Source of the DNA: Mycolicibacterium tusciae JS617
GTDB taxonomy: Bacteria; Actinomycetota; Actinomycetes; Mycobacteriales; Mycobacteriaceae
NCBI RefSeq assembly: GCF_000243415.2
Contig: NZ_KI912270.1
Span: 744,001-808,000, forward strand
Direction: 5' to 3'
DNA length: 64,000 nucleotides
How positions within the stretch are numbered: the first letter of the stretch is position 1; each line of letters starts with the position of its first letter. Below the pieces are notes generated by a model that had not been told where the DNA came from, did not search any database, and worked only from the letters and a program-made list of their open reading frames with translations. Made by a program: the position numbers and the translations under genes. Shown here one piece after another: positions 53,049 to 62,498 of this stretch.

Positions 53049-54248
53049 GTGACGACCACCAGCGACACCGCTGTTTACTACGATCCCTACGACGTCGGCA
53101 TCGTGGCGAGCCCGTATCCGACGTATGCGCGGCTGCGCGAGGAGGCGCCGCTCTATTACAACGAGCGCTACGACTTCTGGGCCTTGTCGCGGTATGTCGA
53201 TGTCGAGAAGGCCCTGAACAACTGGGAGACCTTTTCCAATCAGCGCAGCGACATCCTCGAACTGGTCAAGTCCGACTTCGACATGCCCAAGGGCGTGATG
53301 ATGTTCGAGGATCCGCCGATCCACAGCATGCTGCGGGGTTTGATGGCGCGGGTGTTCACGCCGCGGCGAATGGCCGAGATCGAGGATCAGATTCGCCGCT
53401 ACTGCATCAATTGCCTTGACCCCCTTGTCGGTTCGGACAGCTTCGATATCGTCGCCGAACTCGCCGCGATGATGCCGATGCGGGTGATCGGCATGTTGTT
53501 GGGCATCCCCGAGTCCGACCAGGTCGGTTTCCGGGACCGCAACGACGCCAACCTGCGGACCAAGCCGGGCGCACCGATGAAGGTCGCCAAGGCCGACGCG
53601 ATCGCCGACGGCCGGATGTACGCCGACTACGTCGAGTGGCGCTCGAACAACCCGTCCGACGATCTGATGACCGCCCTGCTCAATGTCGAGTTCACGGACG
53701 AAGAGGGTGTGACACGCAAACTGCATCGAAAAGAGGTGCTGCACTACACGCAGGTGGTCGCGGGTGCGGGCAACGAGACCACCGGCCGGCTCATCGGCTG
53801 GCTTGCCAAAGTGCTGGCCGAACATCCGGATCAGCGCCGAGAAGTCGCACACGACCGATCGCTGCTGATCCCCGCCATCGACGAGACGCTGCGCTTCGAG
53901 CCGACCGGTCCGCACGTCGCCCGGTACATGGCACGGGATTTCGAGGCATACGGTCAAACCGTGCCCGCGGGGGCCGCGATGCTCCTGCTGTTCGGCGCCG
54001 CCAATCGCGATCCGGATCGCTACGAGGATCCCGATACCTTCAATATCCACCGCGGCGGCTCGCACCTGACCTTCGGTAAGGGTCTGCACTACTGTCTCGG
54101 CGCCAACCTGGCGCGGCTCGAGGGACGCGTTGCGCTCGACGAGTTGCTCAATCGGTGGCCGGAGTGGGAGATCGACTACGAAACCGCGCAGCTCGCACCG
54201 ACGTCGACCGTTCGCGGGTGGGAGAAGCTGCGAATCGTTGTCGGCTGA
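53049..54248 (+). CDS. Cytochrome P450
   Basis: 399 residues. The I-helix oxygen-activation motif VAGAGNETTGR, K-helix ExxR in DETLRFEP, and the heme-binding loop FGKGLHYCLGANLARLEG with the axial Cys are all present. A soluble bacterial P450 that hydroxylates a hydrophobic substrate using ferredoxin; no ferredoxin gene is adjacent. Operon with the mycofactocin-type SDR: hydroxylation followed by oxidation of the new alcohol is the likely logic. Confidence 0.93.
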   Translation: MTTTSDTAVYYDPYDVGIVASPYPTYARLREEAPLYYNERYDFWALSRYVDVEKALNNWETFSNQRSDILELVKSDFDMPKGVMMFEDPPIHSMLRGLMARVFTPRRMAEIEDQIRRYCINCLDPLVGSDSFDIVAELAAMMPMRVIGMLLGIPESDQVGFRDRNDANLRTKPGAPMKVAKADAIADGRMYADYVEWRSNNPSDDLMTALLNVEFTDEEGVTRKLHRKEVLHYTQVVAGAGNETTGRLIGWLAKVLAEHPDQRREVAHDRSLLIPAIDETLRFEPTGPHVARYMARDFEAYGQTVPAGAAMLLLFGAANRDPDRYEDPDTFNIHRGGSHLTFGKGLHYCLGANLARLEGRVALDELLNRWPEWEIDYETAQLAPTSTVRGWEKLRIVVG

Positions 54249-54298
54249 CCAGCGCGCCAGTCGGTTTGAAACGGTCCGATTTCGGGCAAGAAATAAGC

Positions 54299-54526
54299 AT
54301 GTCAAAGTTACTTCGTCCGGCAATCGTCGCGGCTGTCTGCGCTCCGATCTTCGCGGTAGCGACGGCAGCCGGCGGCGCGGCACAGCCCCAGCCCATCAAC
54401 TGCCCGCCCGGGCAGTACTGGGACCCCGGCTCGAATTCATGTAAGAACGCGGTACCGCTCGCCTGTGCGCCGGGGCAGTACTGGAATCCGATCACCAACC
54501 TCTGCCGGCCGCTGGGCCAGTACTAG
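54299..54526 (+). CDS. Small secreted protein with repeated CPPGQYW module
   Basis: 75 residues from the ATG at 54299. Signal peptide MSKLLRPAIVAAVCAPIFAV, then two copies of a C-x-PGQYW(D/N)P-x6-C module (CPPGQYWDPGSNSCK, CAPGQYWNPITNLCR). The disulfide-bonded repeat recalls small chitin- or wall-binding modules, but no function is known. A weak purine-rich ribosome site (gggcaagaa) stands before the ATG. Confidence 0.72.
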   Translation: MSKLLRPAIVAAVCAPIFAVATAAGGAAQPQPINCPPGQYWDPGSNSCKNAVPLACAPGQYWNPITNLCRPLGQY

Positions 54527-54591
54527 CCTCCGAGCGATTTGTGTGCGTGTTCGTGTGGTGACCGCACGCGATTGCACACAAATCGCTTGGG

Positions 54592-56169
54592 TTAGGCGCG
54601 CGAGTAGCGGGTGCCGCGCGGCTCGCGGACCCAGAGTTCACCGTCGCCGGGCGTCGGACCCTGCGCCGCGAGTTCGCGTTTGAGCACCTTATGCGTGGCG
54701 GTCGTCGGCAGGTCGGGCGCGATGCGGACAAACCTCGGCCACGCCTTGGGGGAGAGATCGGCCTGCGCTGCCAGGAATGATTCGAAACTCTCGGGTGTGA
54801 GCGCGGCGCCGTCGTTGAGCACGACCGCCGCCATGATCTGGTCGCCGACGTTCTCATCGGGCACCGCGTATACGGCGACGAGGTTGATGTCGGGCAACCG
54901 GATCAGAATGCGTTCGATCGGTGCGGCCGCCATGTTCTCGCCGTCGACGCGCAACCAGTCGCCGCTGCGTCCTGCGAGATAGATCCAGCCGTCCTCATCG
55001 CAGTATGCGAGATCGCCCGACCAGTACATGCCGTGTCGCATGCGCTCGGCGGTTGCGTCCTCGGCGTTGTAGTAGCCGGTGAAGAAGCCCTGACCATCGG
55101 TGTTGACGAGTTCGCCGATTGCCTCCTCCGCATTGATCAGTGCGCCGTCGGCGTCGAAGAGCGCACGGGGGCATTCGGTGACGGTGTCGGCGTTGTAGAT
55201 CGCGACCCCCGGAAACCCTTTGCCCAGTGAGCCTTTCGGCGTGCCTTCTTCGCGGGTGATGATGACCGCGTTCTCGGTGGAACCGAAGCCGTCCCACACC
55301 GTGCAGTCGAAACGCCGCTGGAACGCTTCGATATCCCGGTCGCTGGCCTCGTTGCCGAACGCGATGCGCAACGGCGTGAGTGCGTCGTCGGGGTGTTCTG
55401 GCGTGGCAAGGATGTAAGCCAAAGGCTTGCCGACGTAGTTCATGTACGTGGCGCCGTAGCGACGGATGTCGTCGATGAAGTTCGACGCCGAGAATTTCGC
55501 CGGCGCCATCGCCGCGCCCCGCGCGACCGCCACACCCCAGCCCGCCACCAGCGCGTTGGAGTGGAACAACGGCATCGACAGGTAGCACGTGTCGTCCTCG
55601 GCGACCTCGAACTTCTCGACGAGGGCCTGGCCCGACATCAGCACCATGAAGTGCGACACCCGAACCGGTTTGGGATTGCCGCTCGTTCCCGAGGTGAAGA
55701 TCAGCATGTAGGTGTCCATCGGATCGACCTCGCGCAACGGCGTCAGGTCACCGGCCGTTGCGACCATGCGCGCCCAGTCGTCGGTCGAGGTGTCGACTAC
55801 GTGCACCCCGTCGAGGTCGAGCCCGTCGAGTAGCGGCAGGTGCTCGGCATCGGTCACCACGATCTGACAATCGGCCCGCCGGATATCTGCGGCCAGCGCA
55901 TCTCCCCGTCGCGTGGAGTTGATGCCGCACAGCACGTAGCCCCCGAGGGCGGCGGCAGCCATCTGATTCAGGAATTCCGGGGTGTTACCCATCAGCACCC
56001 CGACGTGCACCGGGCGGTTGTGATCGATGAGCGAAAGCAGCGCCGCGGCGCGGGCTGACGCGTCGCGCAGGTGCTCACGCCACGTCCAGCTGCCCTCGGC
56101 GTACTTCACCGCGACGGTGTCTGACGTCAGGCGCTCGCGCAGCAATTGCTGAAGGGTGTCACTTCCCAT
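54592..56169 (-). CDS. Acyl-CoA synthetase (AMP-forming, FadD-type)
   Basis: 525 residues. AMP-binding motif LIFTSGTSGNPKP, then FGSTENAV, MYWSGDLAYCDEDGWIYLAGRSGDWLRVDGENM and the C-terminal TATHKVLKREL with the catalytic Lys. It activates a carboxylic acid, likely a fatty or steroid/terpenoid side-chain acid, to its CoA ester for the enoyl hydratase and dehydrogenases encoded nearby. Divergent from the Rieske gene across a 155-base gap that contains an AT-rich promoter-like stretch. Confidence 0.92.
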   Translation of the reverse strand: MGSDTLQQLLRERLTSDTVAVKYAEGSWTWREHLRDASARAAALLSLIDHNRPVHVGVLMGNTPEFLNQMAAAALGGYVLCGINSTRRGDALAADIRRADCQIVVTDAEHLPLLDGLDLDGVHVVDTSTDDWARMVATAGDLTPLREVDPMDTYMLIFTSGTSGNPKPVRVSHFMVLMSGQALVEKFEVAEDDTCYLSMPLFHSNALVAGWGVAVARGAAMAPAKFSASNFIDDIRRYGATYMNYVGKPLAYILATPEHPDDALTPLRIAFGNEASDRDIEAFQRRFDCTVWDGFGSTENAVIITREEGTPKGSLGKGFPGVAIYNADTVTECPRALFDADGALINAEEAIGELVNTDGQGFFTGYYNAEDATAERMRHGMYWSGDLAYCDEDGWIYLAGRSGDWLRVDGENMAAAPIERILIRLPDINLVAVYAVPDENVGDQIMAAVVLNDGAALTPESFESFLAAQADLSPKAWPRFVRIAPDLPTTATHKVLKRELAAQGPTPGDGELWVREPRGTRYSRA

Positions 56170-56324
56170 GCTGGTAGTTCTAGCACCCAGTGGATGCCGC
56201 GAGTATGCGGTGGCCCACTCGATGGCACCTCGGCGGTGCTGCTAATCACTCGAGCGCACCGGCCCGAATTGCTATTTTTGCTAAGATACGAAAACTGGCC
56301 GCCGCGGCGTGATGGGGTGAGCAC

Positions 56325-57686
56325 ATGACAGACGTGGAGTGGACGCCGCTCCCGGTGCCGTGGGCCGTGCGCAGCGTGGATCGCATCCCCAAACAGCGCT
56401 ATTACGACCAGGACTTCTATGCGCTGGAGACCGAGTTGTTCTGGCCGCGTGTCTGGCAGATGGCGTGCCGCCTCGAGGAGATCCCCAAACCGGGCGACTT
56501 CGTGGAGTACGAGATTCTGGACCAGTCGATCATCGTCGTACGCGTCGACGCGAGCACCGTCCGCGCCTACTACAACGCGTGCCGCCACCGCGGGATGAAA
56601 CTCGTCGAGGGCTGCGGATCACGCCGTACCTTCGTCTGCCCGTTCCACGGGTGGTGCTGGGGACTGGACGGCAAGAACACCTTCGTGCTGCGCTCCGAGC
56701 TGTTCGACGACGCCAATCTCGACGCCGCCGACCTCGAGTTGACGTCGGTGCGGTGTGAGCTGTGGGGCGGTTGCGCGTGGATCAACCTTGACGACGACGC
56801 ACCACCGCTGCGCGACTGCATCGAACCGTTCGCGTCCCGTCACGACGCATTCAAGGTGGAGGCGCTGCGTACCGAGTGGTGGAAGTCGTGCCTGCTGCCG
56901 GTGAACTGGAAGCTGGCCACGGCCGCCTTCTTGGAGGGCTACCACGTGCCGCAGACGCATCCGCAGCTGCTGCCGTCGGCGTACAGCCCGGATTCGTCGC
57001 ACACGCATCCGGTGGTGCAGGCGAACCTGTATTTCATGCGCACGCTCGGATCGGGGATGGGCGGTATGACGCACGAGAACGACATCCGGATAGCCGAAGG
57101 GCTGCAACATATGTCGCTCCCGGACGATCCCGCCGAGGCGATGGCCACTTGGCGCAGTGCGCTCAACGACGCAGTCACCACCTGGCACAGGGCGCGTGAC
57201 TGCGACTTCCCCGACCTCAACGATCTGGACCGTCGACGCGCGATCGATCCGATCGGGTTCTGCTTCCCGCACTACTTCATCCTGCCGCAGTACAGCAGCG
57301 CGGCGTCATACCGGATTCGCCCGCTGGGCCCTGAGGAGACGCTGTTCGAGGTGTGGTCGCTCACCCGCTACCCGAACGACCAGGCGCCATCCAAGCCGAC
57401 CGCACCCGAACCGTTGGCTCCTGACGATCCGAACTGGCCGATGATTCCGGCCCAGGATTTCTCCAACTTGCCCAAACAACAGAAAGGATTGCACGCCAAG
57501 GGGTTCCAGTACATGAGACTGTCGGACCAGATCGAAGGGTTGATCTCCAACTTCGAGCGGGTAATCGACGGCTTTCTCGCAGGTTTGCCGTACGAGAGCC
57601 TGGTGCCGGCGATTCAGAAGACGAACACGACGATTGACGTGCCCGTCGCCGACCTCGGGCTCTCGGAGAAAGTTCGGGCATGGTGA
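56325..57686 (+). CDS. Rieske non-heme iron ring-hydroxylating oxygenase, alpha subunit type
   Basis: 453 residues. The Rieske [2Fe-2S] site is CRHRGMKL...CPFHGW (C-x-H-x17-C-x2-H). The mononuclear iron site is EGYHVPQTH with two His. Its ring-dioxygenase-like C-terminal domain ends TIDVPVADLGLSEKVRAW. It hydroxylates an aromatic or polycyclic substrate with electrons from a reductase encoded elsewhere. It overlaps the next flavoprotein gene by 7 bases. Confidence 0.92.
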   Translation: MTDVEWTPLPVPWAVRSVDRIPKQRYYDQDFYALETELFWPRVWQMACRLEEIPKPGDFVEYEILDQSIIVVRVDASTVRAYYNACRHRGMKLVEGCGSRRTFVCPFHGWCWGLDGKNTFVLRSELFDDANLDAADLELTSVRCELWGGCAWINLDDDAPPLRDCIEPFASRHDAFKVEALRTEWWKSCLLPVNWKLATAAFLEGYHVPQTHPQLLPSAYSPDSSHTHPVVQANLYFMRTLGSGMGGMTHENDIRIAEGLQHMSLPDDPAEAMATWRSALNDAVTTWHRARDCDFPDLNDLDRRRAIDPIGFCFPHYFILPQYSSAASYRIRPLGPEETLFEVWSLTRYPNDQAPSKPTAPEPLAPDDPNWPMIPAQDFSNLPKQQKGLHAKGFQYMRLSDQIEGLISNFERVIDGFLAGLPYESLVPAIQKTNTTIDVPVADLGLSEKVRAW

Positions 57687-59365
57687 ATTGGGATGCGTCC
57701 GTCGACCTGCTGATAGCGGGGAGTGGCGGTGGCGGGATGGTCGCCGCCCTCGCCGCGCTCGATGCAGGCATCGAACCGCTAGTGGTCGAGAAGCAGGGAC
57801 TGGTCGGTGGGTCGACCGGAATGTCCGGCGGCATGGTGTGGCTGCCGAACAACCCATTGATGCGCGCCGACGGCGTACCCGATAGCCACGAGGACGGCCT
57901 GGCCTACTTCGACGACGTGGTCGGCGATATTGGCGACGCGTCCTCGCCCGCACGCCGCGAGACATTTCTGACTGCCGGCAACGAGATGATCGATCTGCTT
58001 GTCCGCAAGGGTGTTCGGCTTGTGCGATGTCCAGGCTGGAGCGACTACTACCCGAACCACAAAGGCGGCAACGCGGCCGGGCGATCGGTCGAAGGCGTTC
58101 CGTACGACGCCACGGCGCTCGGCGACTGGAGCGATAAGGTCCAGCCGTCGATGGCCAAGAACTACGGGTTCGTCGTCAAGACCAACGAGTTGCGCGCCGT
58201 GCAGTACTTCAACCGCTCACCCCGGGCCTTCGCCATCGCTGCGCGAGTATTCCTGCGCACCAACCTCGCCAAGCTACGACGCCGTGACCTGATGACCAAC
58301 GGCGCGTCGTTCATCGGACAAATCCTCAAGGCGCTCATGGATTTCGACGGCGAGCCGTCAGTGGGAGGAAGCGGCGAGCCTCCGATCTGGATCAACACCG
58401 CGATGGATGACCTCATCGTCGAGGACGATCGCGTCGCCGGCGCCCGGGTGACGCGCGATGGCACGACGCTGAACGTCGAAGCCCGCAAGGGCGTGCTGCT
58501 GGCGGCGGGCGGGTTCAGCCGCAACGCCGACATGCGCCGCCGCTACAGTGGCGACCAGCCCAACGAGGGCAAGTGGTCGATCGCCAACGCCGGCGATACT
58601 GGCGAGGTGTTGCAGACCGCGATGGCACTCGGCGCGAAAACCGATCTGCTCGATGAAGCCTGGTGGCTGCCAATGGTCTTCATTCAAGACCCAGGCGCAG
58701 CGTCACTGGGTTCCGGGCGCCAGCGGCCCGGCGCCATCTACGTCGATAACACAGGCAAGCGGTTCTGCAACGAGTCGAATTCGTACGTCGAGGTCGGCAA
58801 GGCGATGTATGCGAACAAGGCGGTGCCCTGTTGGCAGGTGTTCGACGAGGGCTATGTCCGGCGCTACGTCTCGGGTGCGAATCCGCTGAAGAAGCGCAGC
58901 CTGTCCGAGGCGTTGATTGAACAGGGTGTGGTCAAGCGCGCCGACACGATCGCCGATCTGGCTTCCCAGATCGAGGTGCCTGCCAACGCATTGGAATTCA
59001 CCATCAATCGTTTCAACGAGTTCGCCGCCGACGGCCTCGATCCCGACTTCGGGCGCGGCCAGTCGGCATACAACGTGTGCCTCGGTGACCCCGGATACAA
59101 ACCCAACGCCGCGTTGGGCCCGCTCGACACCGCCCCGTACTACGCGACCAGGGTGTTGCCTGCCGACGTCGGAACCTGCGGGGGAGTGATCACCAACGAG
59201 CACGCCCAGGTGCTCAACGAGCAGAACCAGGTCATCGAAGGCCTCTATGCGACAGGCAATATCACGGCAACGGTGATGGGTCGTAGCTATCTGGGTGCCG
59301 GCGGCAGCATCGCCAACACGATGGTCTTCGGCTACGTCGCCGCTCGCCACGCCGCCGGTCGCTGA
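57680..59365 (+). CDS. FAD-dependent 3-ketosteroid-delta1-dehydrogenase-like oxidoreductase
   Basis: 561 residues. FAD-binding DLLIAGSGGGGMVAALAALDAG and VEKQGLVGGSTGMSGGMVWLPNN at the N-terminus, GVLLAAGGFSRN in the middle, and GLYATGNITATVMGRSYLGAGGSIANTMVFGYVAARHA at the end define the KstD / fumarate-reductase FAD-binding-2 family. It likely introduces a double bond next to a ketone in a steroid- or terpenoid-like ring. Translationally coupled to the Rieske oxygenase. Confidence 0.9.
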   Translation: MVNWDASVDLLIAGSGGGGMVAALAALDAGIEPLVVEKQGLVGGSTGMSGGMVWLPNNPLMRADGVPDSHEDGLAYFDDVVGDIGDASSPARRETFLTAGNEMIDLLVRKGVRLVRCPGWSDYYPNHKGGNAAGRSVEGVPYDATALGDWSDKVQPSMAKNYGFVVKTNELRAVQYFNRSPRAFAIAARVFLRTNLAKLRRRDLMTNGASFIGQILKALMDFDGEPSVGGSGEPPIWINTAMDDLIVEDDRVAGARVTRDGTTLNVEARKGVLLAAGGFSRNADMRRRYSGDQPNEGKWSIANAGDTGEVLQTAMALGAKTDLLDEAWWLPMVFIQDPGAASLGSGRQRPGAIYVDNTGKRFCNESNSYVEVGKAMYANKAVPCWQVFDEGYVRRYVSGANPLKKRSLSEALIEQGVVKRADTIADLASQIEVPANALEFTINRFNEFAADGLDPDFGRGQSAYNVCLGDPGYKPNAALGPLDTAPYYATRVLPADVGTCGGVITNEHAQVLNEQNQVIEGLYATGNITATVMGRSYLGAGGSIANTMVFGYVAARHAAGR

Positions 59366-59376
59366 TTTCCACTCGG

Positions 59377-60198
59377 CTAAGAAGTGTCGTCGATGAAATC
59401 TCGTGGCTTCTTGCCGGATTCGATCAGTCGACGCCGACGCTCCTGAACGTCGGTGGCCGCCCCGACCATGTTCGTCAGGATATGACTGACCTGAAGATGC
59501 ACACGCATACCCATCAGTTCATAGGCCCGCTTGACGTTGTTCTTCACCGCCATCGACGTGGTCAACGGAATCTGGCCGATCTTGCGGGCCATTTCCTCGA
59601 CCGTGTCCTCGAGCTGATCGCGGGGCACCACCTTGTTGAGCAGACCCCACTCCAGGGCCTCCTGCGCGGAAAGCGTGGGCGCCAACAGAAGCCAGTCCAT
59701 AGTGCGATGCCAATTCATCAACAGCCACGGCTCGATCATGGTGTGGCCGCCGGGCTCGCCGAGGCTCTGCGCGAGCGGCATCTGGAAGTACGCGTCCTCC
59801 GACGCGACGCAGAAGTCCGTCAGGAGTCCGAGATAGATCCCGCCACCCATGCAGTAGCCGTGAATCTGGGAGATCGTCGGCTTCGGGAACTCCCACAGAT
59901 AGAGCGTCGGCCACAGGAACAGGTCGGCGGTGCCCTTGTAGAGGTCCTCGAACGTCTCGCCGAAGTCCGGGTAGGGATTCTCATCCGGACCCCACCGTGC
60001 GACATGCCCGCCGCAGAAGCCCTTGCCGTTGGCCTTCAGGATGACGACCTTGATCTCCTTGTCGCGGTCGGCCTCCCGCAGGCACGCGTCGACCTCTTGA
60101 ACGAGTTGGGCGTCCTTGGTGTTGGCCTTGTCGGGCCGGTTGAGGATGATCCGCGCGATGGGTGGCTCGCGCTCGTAGATGACCGCTTCAAGTGCCAT
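59377..60198 (-). CDS. Enoyl-CoA hydratase/isomerase family protein
   Basis: 273 residues. Crotonase-fold elements: PPIARIILNRPDKANTKDAQLVQE, ANGKGFCGGHVARWG (oxyanion-hole loop), ISQIHGYCMGGGIYLGLLTDFCVASEDAYFQMPLAQSLGEPGG and EALEWGLLNKVVP. It hydrates or isomerises an enoyl-CoA. It lies 9 bases after the CoA-transferase gene and is the last gene of a four-gene minus-strand beta-oxidation-like operon. Confidence 0.9.
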   Translation of the reverse strand: MALEAVIYEREPPIARIILNRPDKANTKDAQLVQEVDACLREADRDKEIKVVILKANGKGFCGGHVARWGPDENPYPDFGETFEDLYKGTADLFLWPTLYLWEFPKPTISQIHGYCMGGGIYLGLLTDFCVASEDAYFQMPLAQSLGEPGGHTMIEPWLLMNWHRTMDWLLLAPTLSAQEALEWGLLNKVVPRDQLEDTVEEMARKIGQIPLTTSMAVKNNVKRAYELMGMRVHLQVSHILTNMVGAATDVQERRRRLIESGKKPRDFIDDTS

Positions 60199-60207
60199 CG
60201 TGGCCTC

Positions 60208-61428
60208 CTAGAGAATCGCTCCGCTGTCCTTGGCCGCCGTAATGTCGTCCCAGTCGAGGTCGAGCTCCAGCAGGATCTCCTCGGTGTGCTGCCCGTGTTC
60301 GGGTGCGCGCGCAGCCGCCGGCGGTGTTTCGTTGAATTGCACCGGGGCGGCCACGATCTGGTACTCGTTTCCCTGGTCGTCCACATTGGGTACCACATAG
60401 CCGTTCGGCCTGACCTGGGGATCGTTGAGGGTCTCTTTCGGAGTGGCCAGCGCGGCCCACACACCCGGTTCATCCGCGAGCACCCTGCGCCAGTGGTCCA
60501 GATCCTCGCTGGCCAGCCGCTCCCCGACGAGCCCACACGCCTGCGTCGCGTTGGCGATCAGGTTGCTCGACGGGACGAACCGCTCGTCGGTGGCGAGTTC
60601 GGGCAGGCCGATCCGCTCACAGAAGCCCGCCCAGAATCGGTCCGGCTGCAGAAAAACCATTTGGATCCAGCGGCCGTCTCGCGTTCTGTAGCGGTTGACG
60701 AGCGGATTGATCGCCAGGCCCGGTGGTGCACCGGGGATGCCGTCGATGTCGAAGAGATCGGCGACCGAGATCGACGGGGCGATCGTCCACATCGCCTGCG
60801 CCAACAGCGATGAGTCCACGATGCTTGCCTCTCCGGTGCGCTCGCGGTGGAACAATGCGGCACATACGCCGCCCGCGAGCGTGATTCCCCCTTGCAGGTC
60901 ACCGAATCCGGGCCCCTGCACGGCGGGCGTCTCGGTGCCGAACGGTGTCATCGTGTAGGACACCCCGCCGCGAGACAGGTAGGTCGCGGCGTCGAATCCG
61001 CCCTTGTCGCGATCCGGCCCGCGCACGCCGGTTCCGGTACCGCGCGCGATGATGATGTTCGGATTGAACGAGCGGACGTCGTCGACGGTCAGCCGGGCCC
61101 GCTCCAACGGACCAGGCAGCCAATTGGTCAGGAACACATCCGCGGTGGCGAGTAGGCGTCCGAAGTACTCGCGGCCGGTCTCGGACTTGACGTCGACGGC
61201 AATGCTGCGCTTGCCCCGGTTGCCGATCTCGAGGATGAAGTCGATATGCGCCCGCGCATTCTCCTTCGTGAATCCACCGATGACCAGCGCCCGACCGGGA
61301 TCGCCCGCCTTGACGTCCTCCACCTTGATGACGTCGGCGCCCCAGTCGGCGAGCGCCGCACCGGCCGAGGGAACGTATGTCCACGAGGCCAACTCGACGA
61401 CGCGCACGCCACTGAGAACTCCGGTCAT
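60208..61428 (-). CDS. Class III CoA-transferase (CaiB/BaiF family)
   Basis: 406 residues from the ATG at 61428, overlapping the upstream acyl-CoA dehydrogenase stop; a longer frame exists but is a shadow. LSGVRVVELASWTYVPSAGAALADWGADVIKVED and GRLLATADVFLTNWLPGPLER are family blocks; the catalytic Asp is expected around SIVDSSLLAQAM. It moves CoA between carboxylic acids. Same operon as two acyl-CoA dehydrogenases and the hydratase. Confidence 0.9.
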   Translation of the reverse strand: MTGVLSGVRVVELASWTYVPSAGAALADWGADVIKVEDVKAGDPGRALVIGGFTKENARAHIDFILEIGNRGKRSIAVDVKSETGREYFGRLLATADVFLTNWLPGPLERARLTVDDVRSFNPNIIIARGTGTGVRGPDRDKGGFDAATYLSRGGVSYTMTPFGTETPAVQGPGFGDLQGGITLAGGVCAALFHRERTGEASIVDSSLLAQAMWTIAPSISVADLFDIDGIPGAPPGLAINPLVNRYRTRDGRWIQMVFLQPDRFWAGFCERIGLPELATDERFVPSSNLIANATQACGLVGERLASEDLDHWRRVLADEPGVWAALATPKETLNDPQVRPNGYVVPNVDDQGNEYQIVAAPVQFNETPPAAARAPEHGQHTEEILLELDLDWDDITAAKDSGAIL

Positions 61429-62498
61429 CGCAATCCCCTCCCGACTTCCTCGAGATAGCGGTCGGGCGAACCGAGGAATCCGCTCCAACCCAACAATCGC
61501 TTCAGGTACAGGTGTGCGTCGTGCTCCCACGTGAAGCCGATACCACCGAACACCTGGATCGCCGTATCGCCGACCTTGGTCAGCCGGCCCGCGAATGCCT
61601 TGGCACGCAACGCAGCCAGGTGGTGTTCTGCGGGTTCGGCCGCATCAGCGGCCCACAACGCGTGGATCACGCCGCTGCGTGCGAGTTCGGTCGCTTCATA
61701 CATGTCGACACACAGATGCTGGACAGCCTGGAAGCTCCCGATCGGCTGCTCGAATTGCTTCCGCACCTTGGCGTATTCGATGGCTAGGTTCATCACCGCG
61801 GTGGCCGCGCCGAGCGCGTCAGCGGCGTATGCGATCACGACGTCGTCGACCACCGCGCTGATCGCTTGTTCGGTTGCCGATCCGAGCCGCTGCGCGGGCA
61901 CATCGTCGAGTTCGAGATTCGTCAGCGTGCGCGTCGGGTCGACATGGGGACACGGCAGCATCGCCGCGCCCACCGACGACGTGTCGACGGAGTACAACCC
62001 GACGCCGTCGCTTTCCGCGGCGAACACCAGGACGACGTCGGCGCAGTCGGCGTCAGGAACTCCGGTGACGGTGCCGCGCAGGGTCGCACCGTCGATCGCC
62101 GTCGGCCGCGGACCGGCGAGCGGCCCGACCGTAGCGATAGCGGACCCCTCCGCGATTCCGGACAGCAGTCCGGCCGCATTCTTGTCAGCGCCCGTGCGCA
62201 CCAGCGCGCGCGTCGCCGCGACCGTGGTCGACAACCAGGGACCCGGGTACAGCGCGGCCCCGAGTTCTTCGGCGACCACCCCGGCCTCGACCATCGTCAT
62301 GCCTGCGCCATCGCAGCTCTCGGGTACCAGCAGGCCTGTGGCGCCCATCGCCGCCAGCCCGCGCCAGACCTCGTCGGCTCCGCTGGCCGCATTGTCGAGA
62401 AGGGGACGCACATATGTTGCCAGGCTCGCTTTTTCGGCCAGGTAACGCCGGACGGTGTCGCGCAGCGCGGCCTGCTCATCGGTGAGTTCGAGGTTCAT
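61425..62498 (-). CDS. Acyl-CoA dehydrogenase (smaller, partner type)
   Basis: 357 residues from the ATG at 62498. MNLELTDEQAALRDTVRRYLAEK starts the N-terminal helical domain; AADALGAATAVMNLAIEYAKVRKQFEQPIGSFQAVQH and GGIGFTWEHDAHLYLKR are C-terminal domain motifs. Together with the adjacent second dehydrogenase it resembles the FadE heteromer pairs of mycobacterial sterol degradation, where one subunit is divergent. It overlaps both neighbours by 4 bases. Confidence 0.9.
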   Translation of the reverse strand: MNLELTDEQAALRDTVRRYLAEKASLATYVRPLLDNAASGADEVWRGLAAMGATGLLVPESCDGAGMTMVEAGVVAEELGAALYPGPWLSTTVAATRALVRTGADKNAAGLLSGIAEGSAIATVGPLAGPRPTAIDGATLRGTVTGVPDADCADVVLVFAAESDGVGLYSVDTSSVGAAMLPCPHVDPTRTLTNLELDDVPAQRLGSATEQAISAVVDDVVIAYAADALGAATAVMNLAIEYAKVRKQFEQPIGSFQAVQHLCVDMYEATELARSGVIHALWAADAAEPAEHHLAALRAKAFAGRLTKVGDTAIQVFGGIGFTWEHDAHLYLKRLLGWSGFLGSPDRYLEEVGRGLR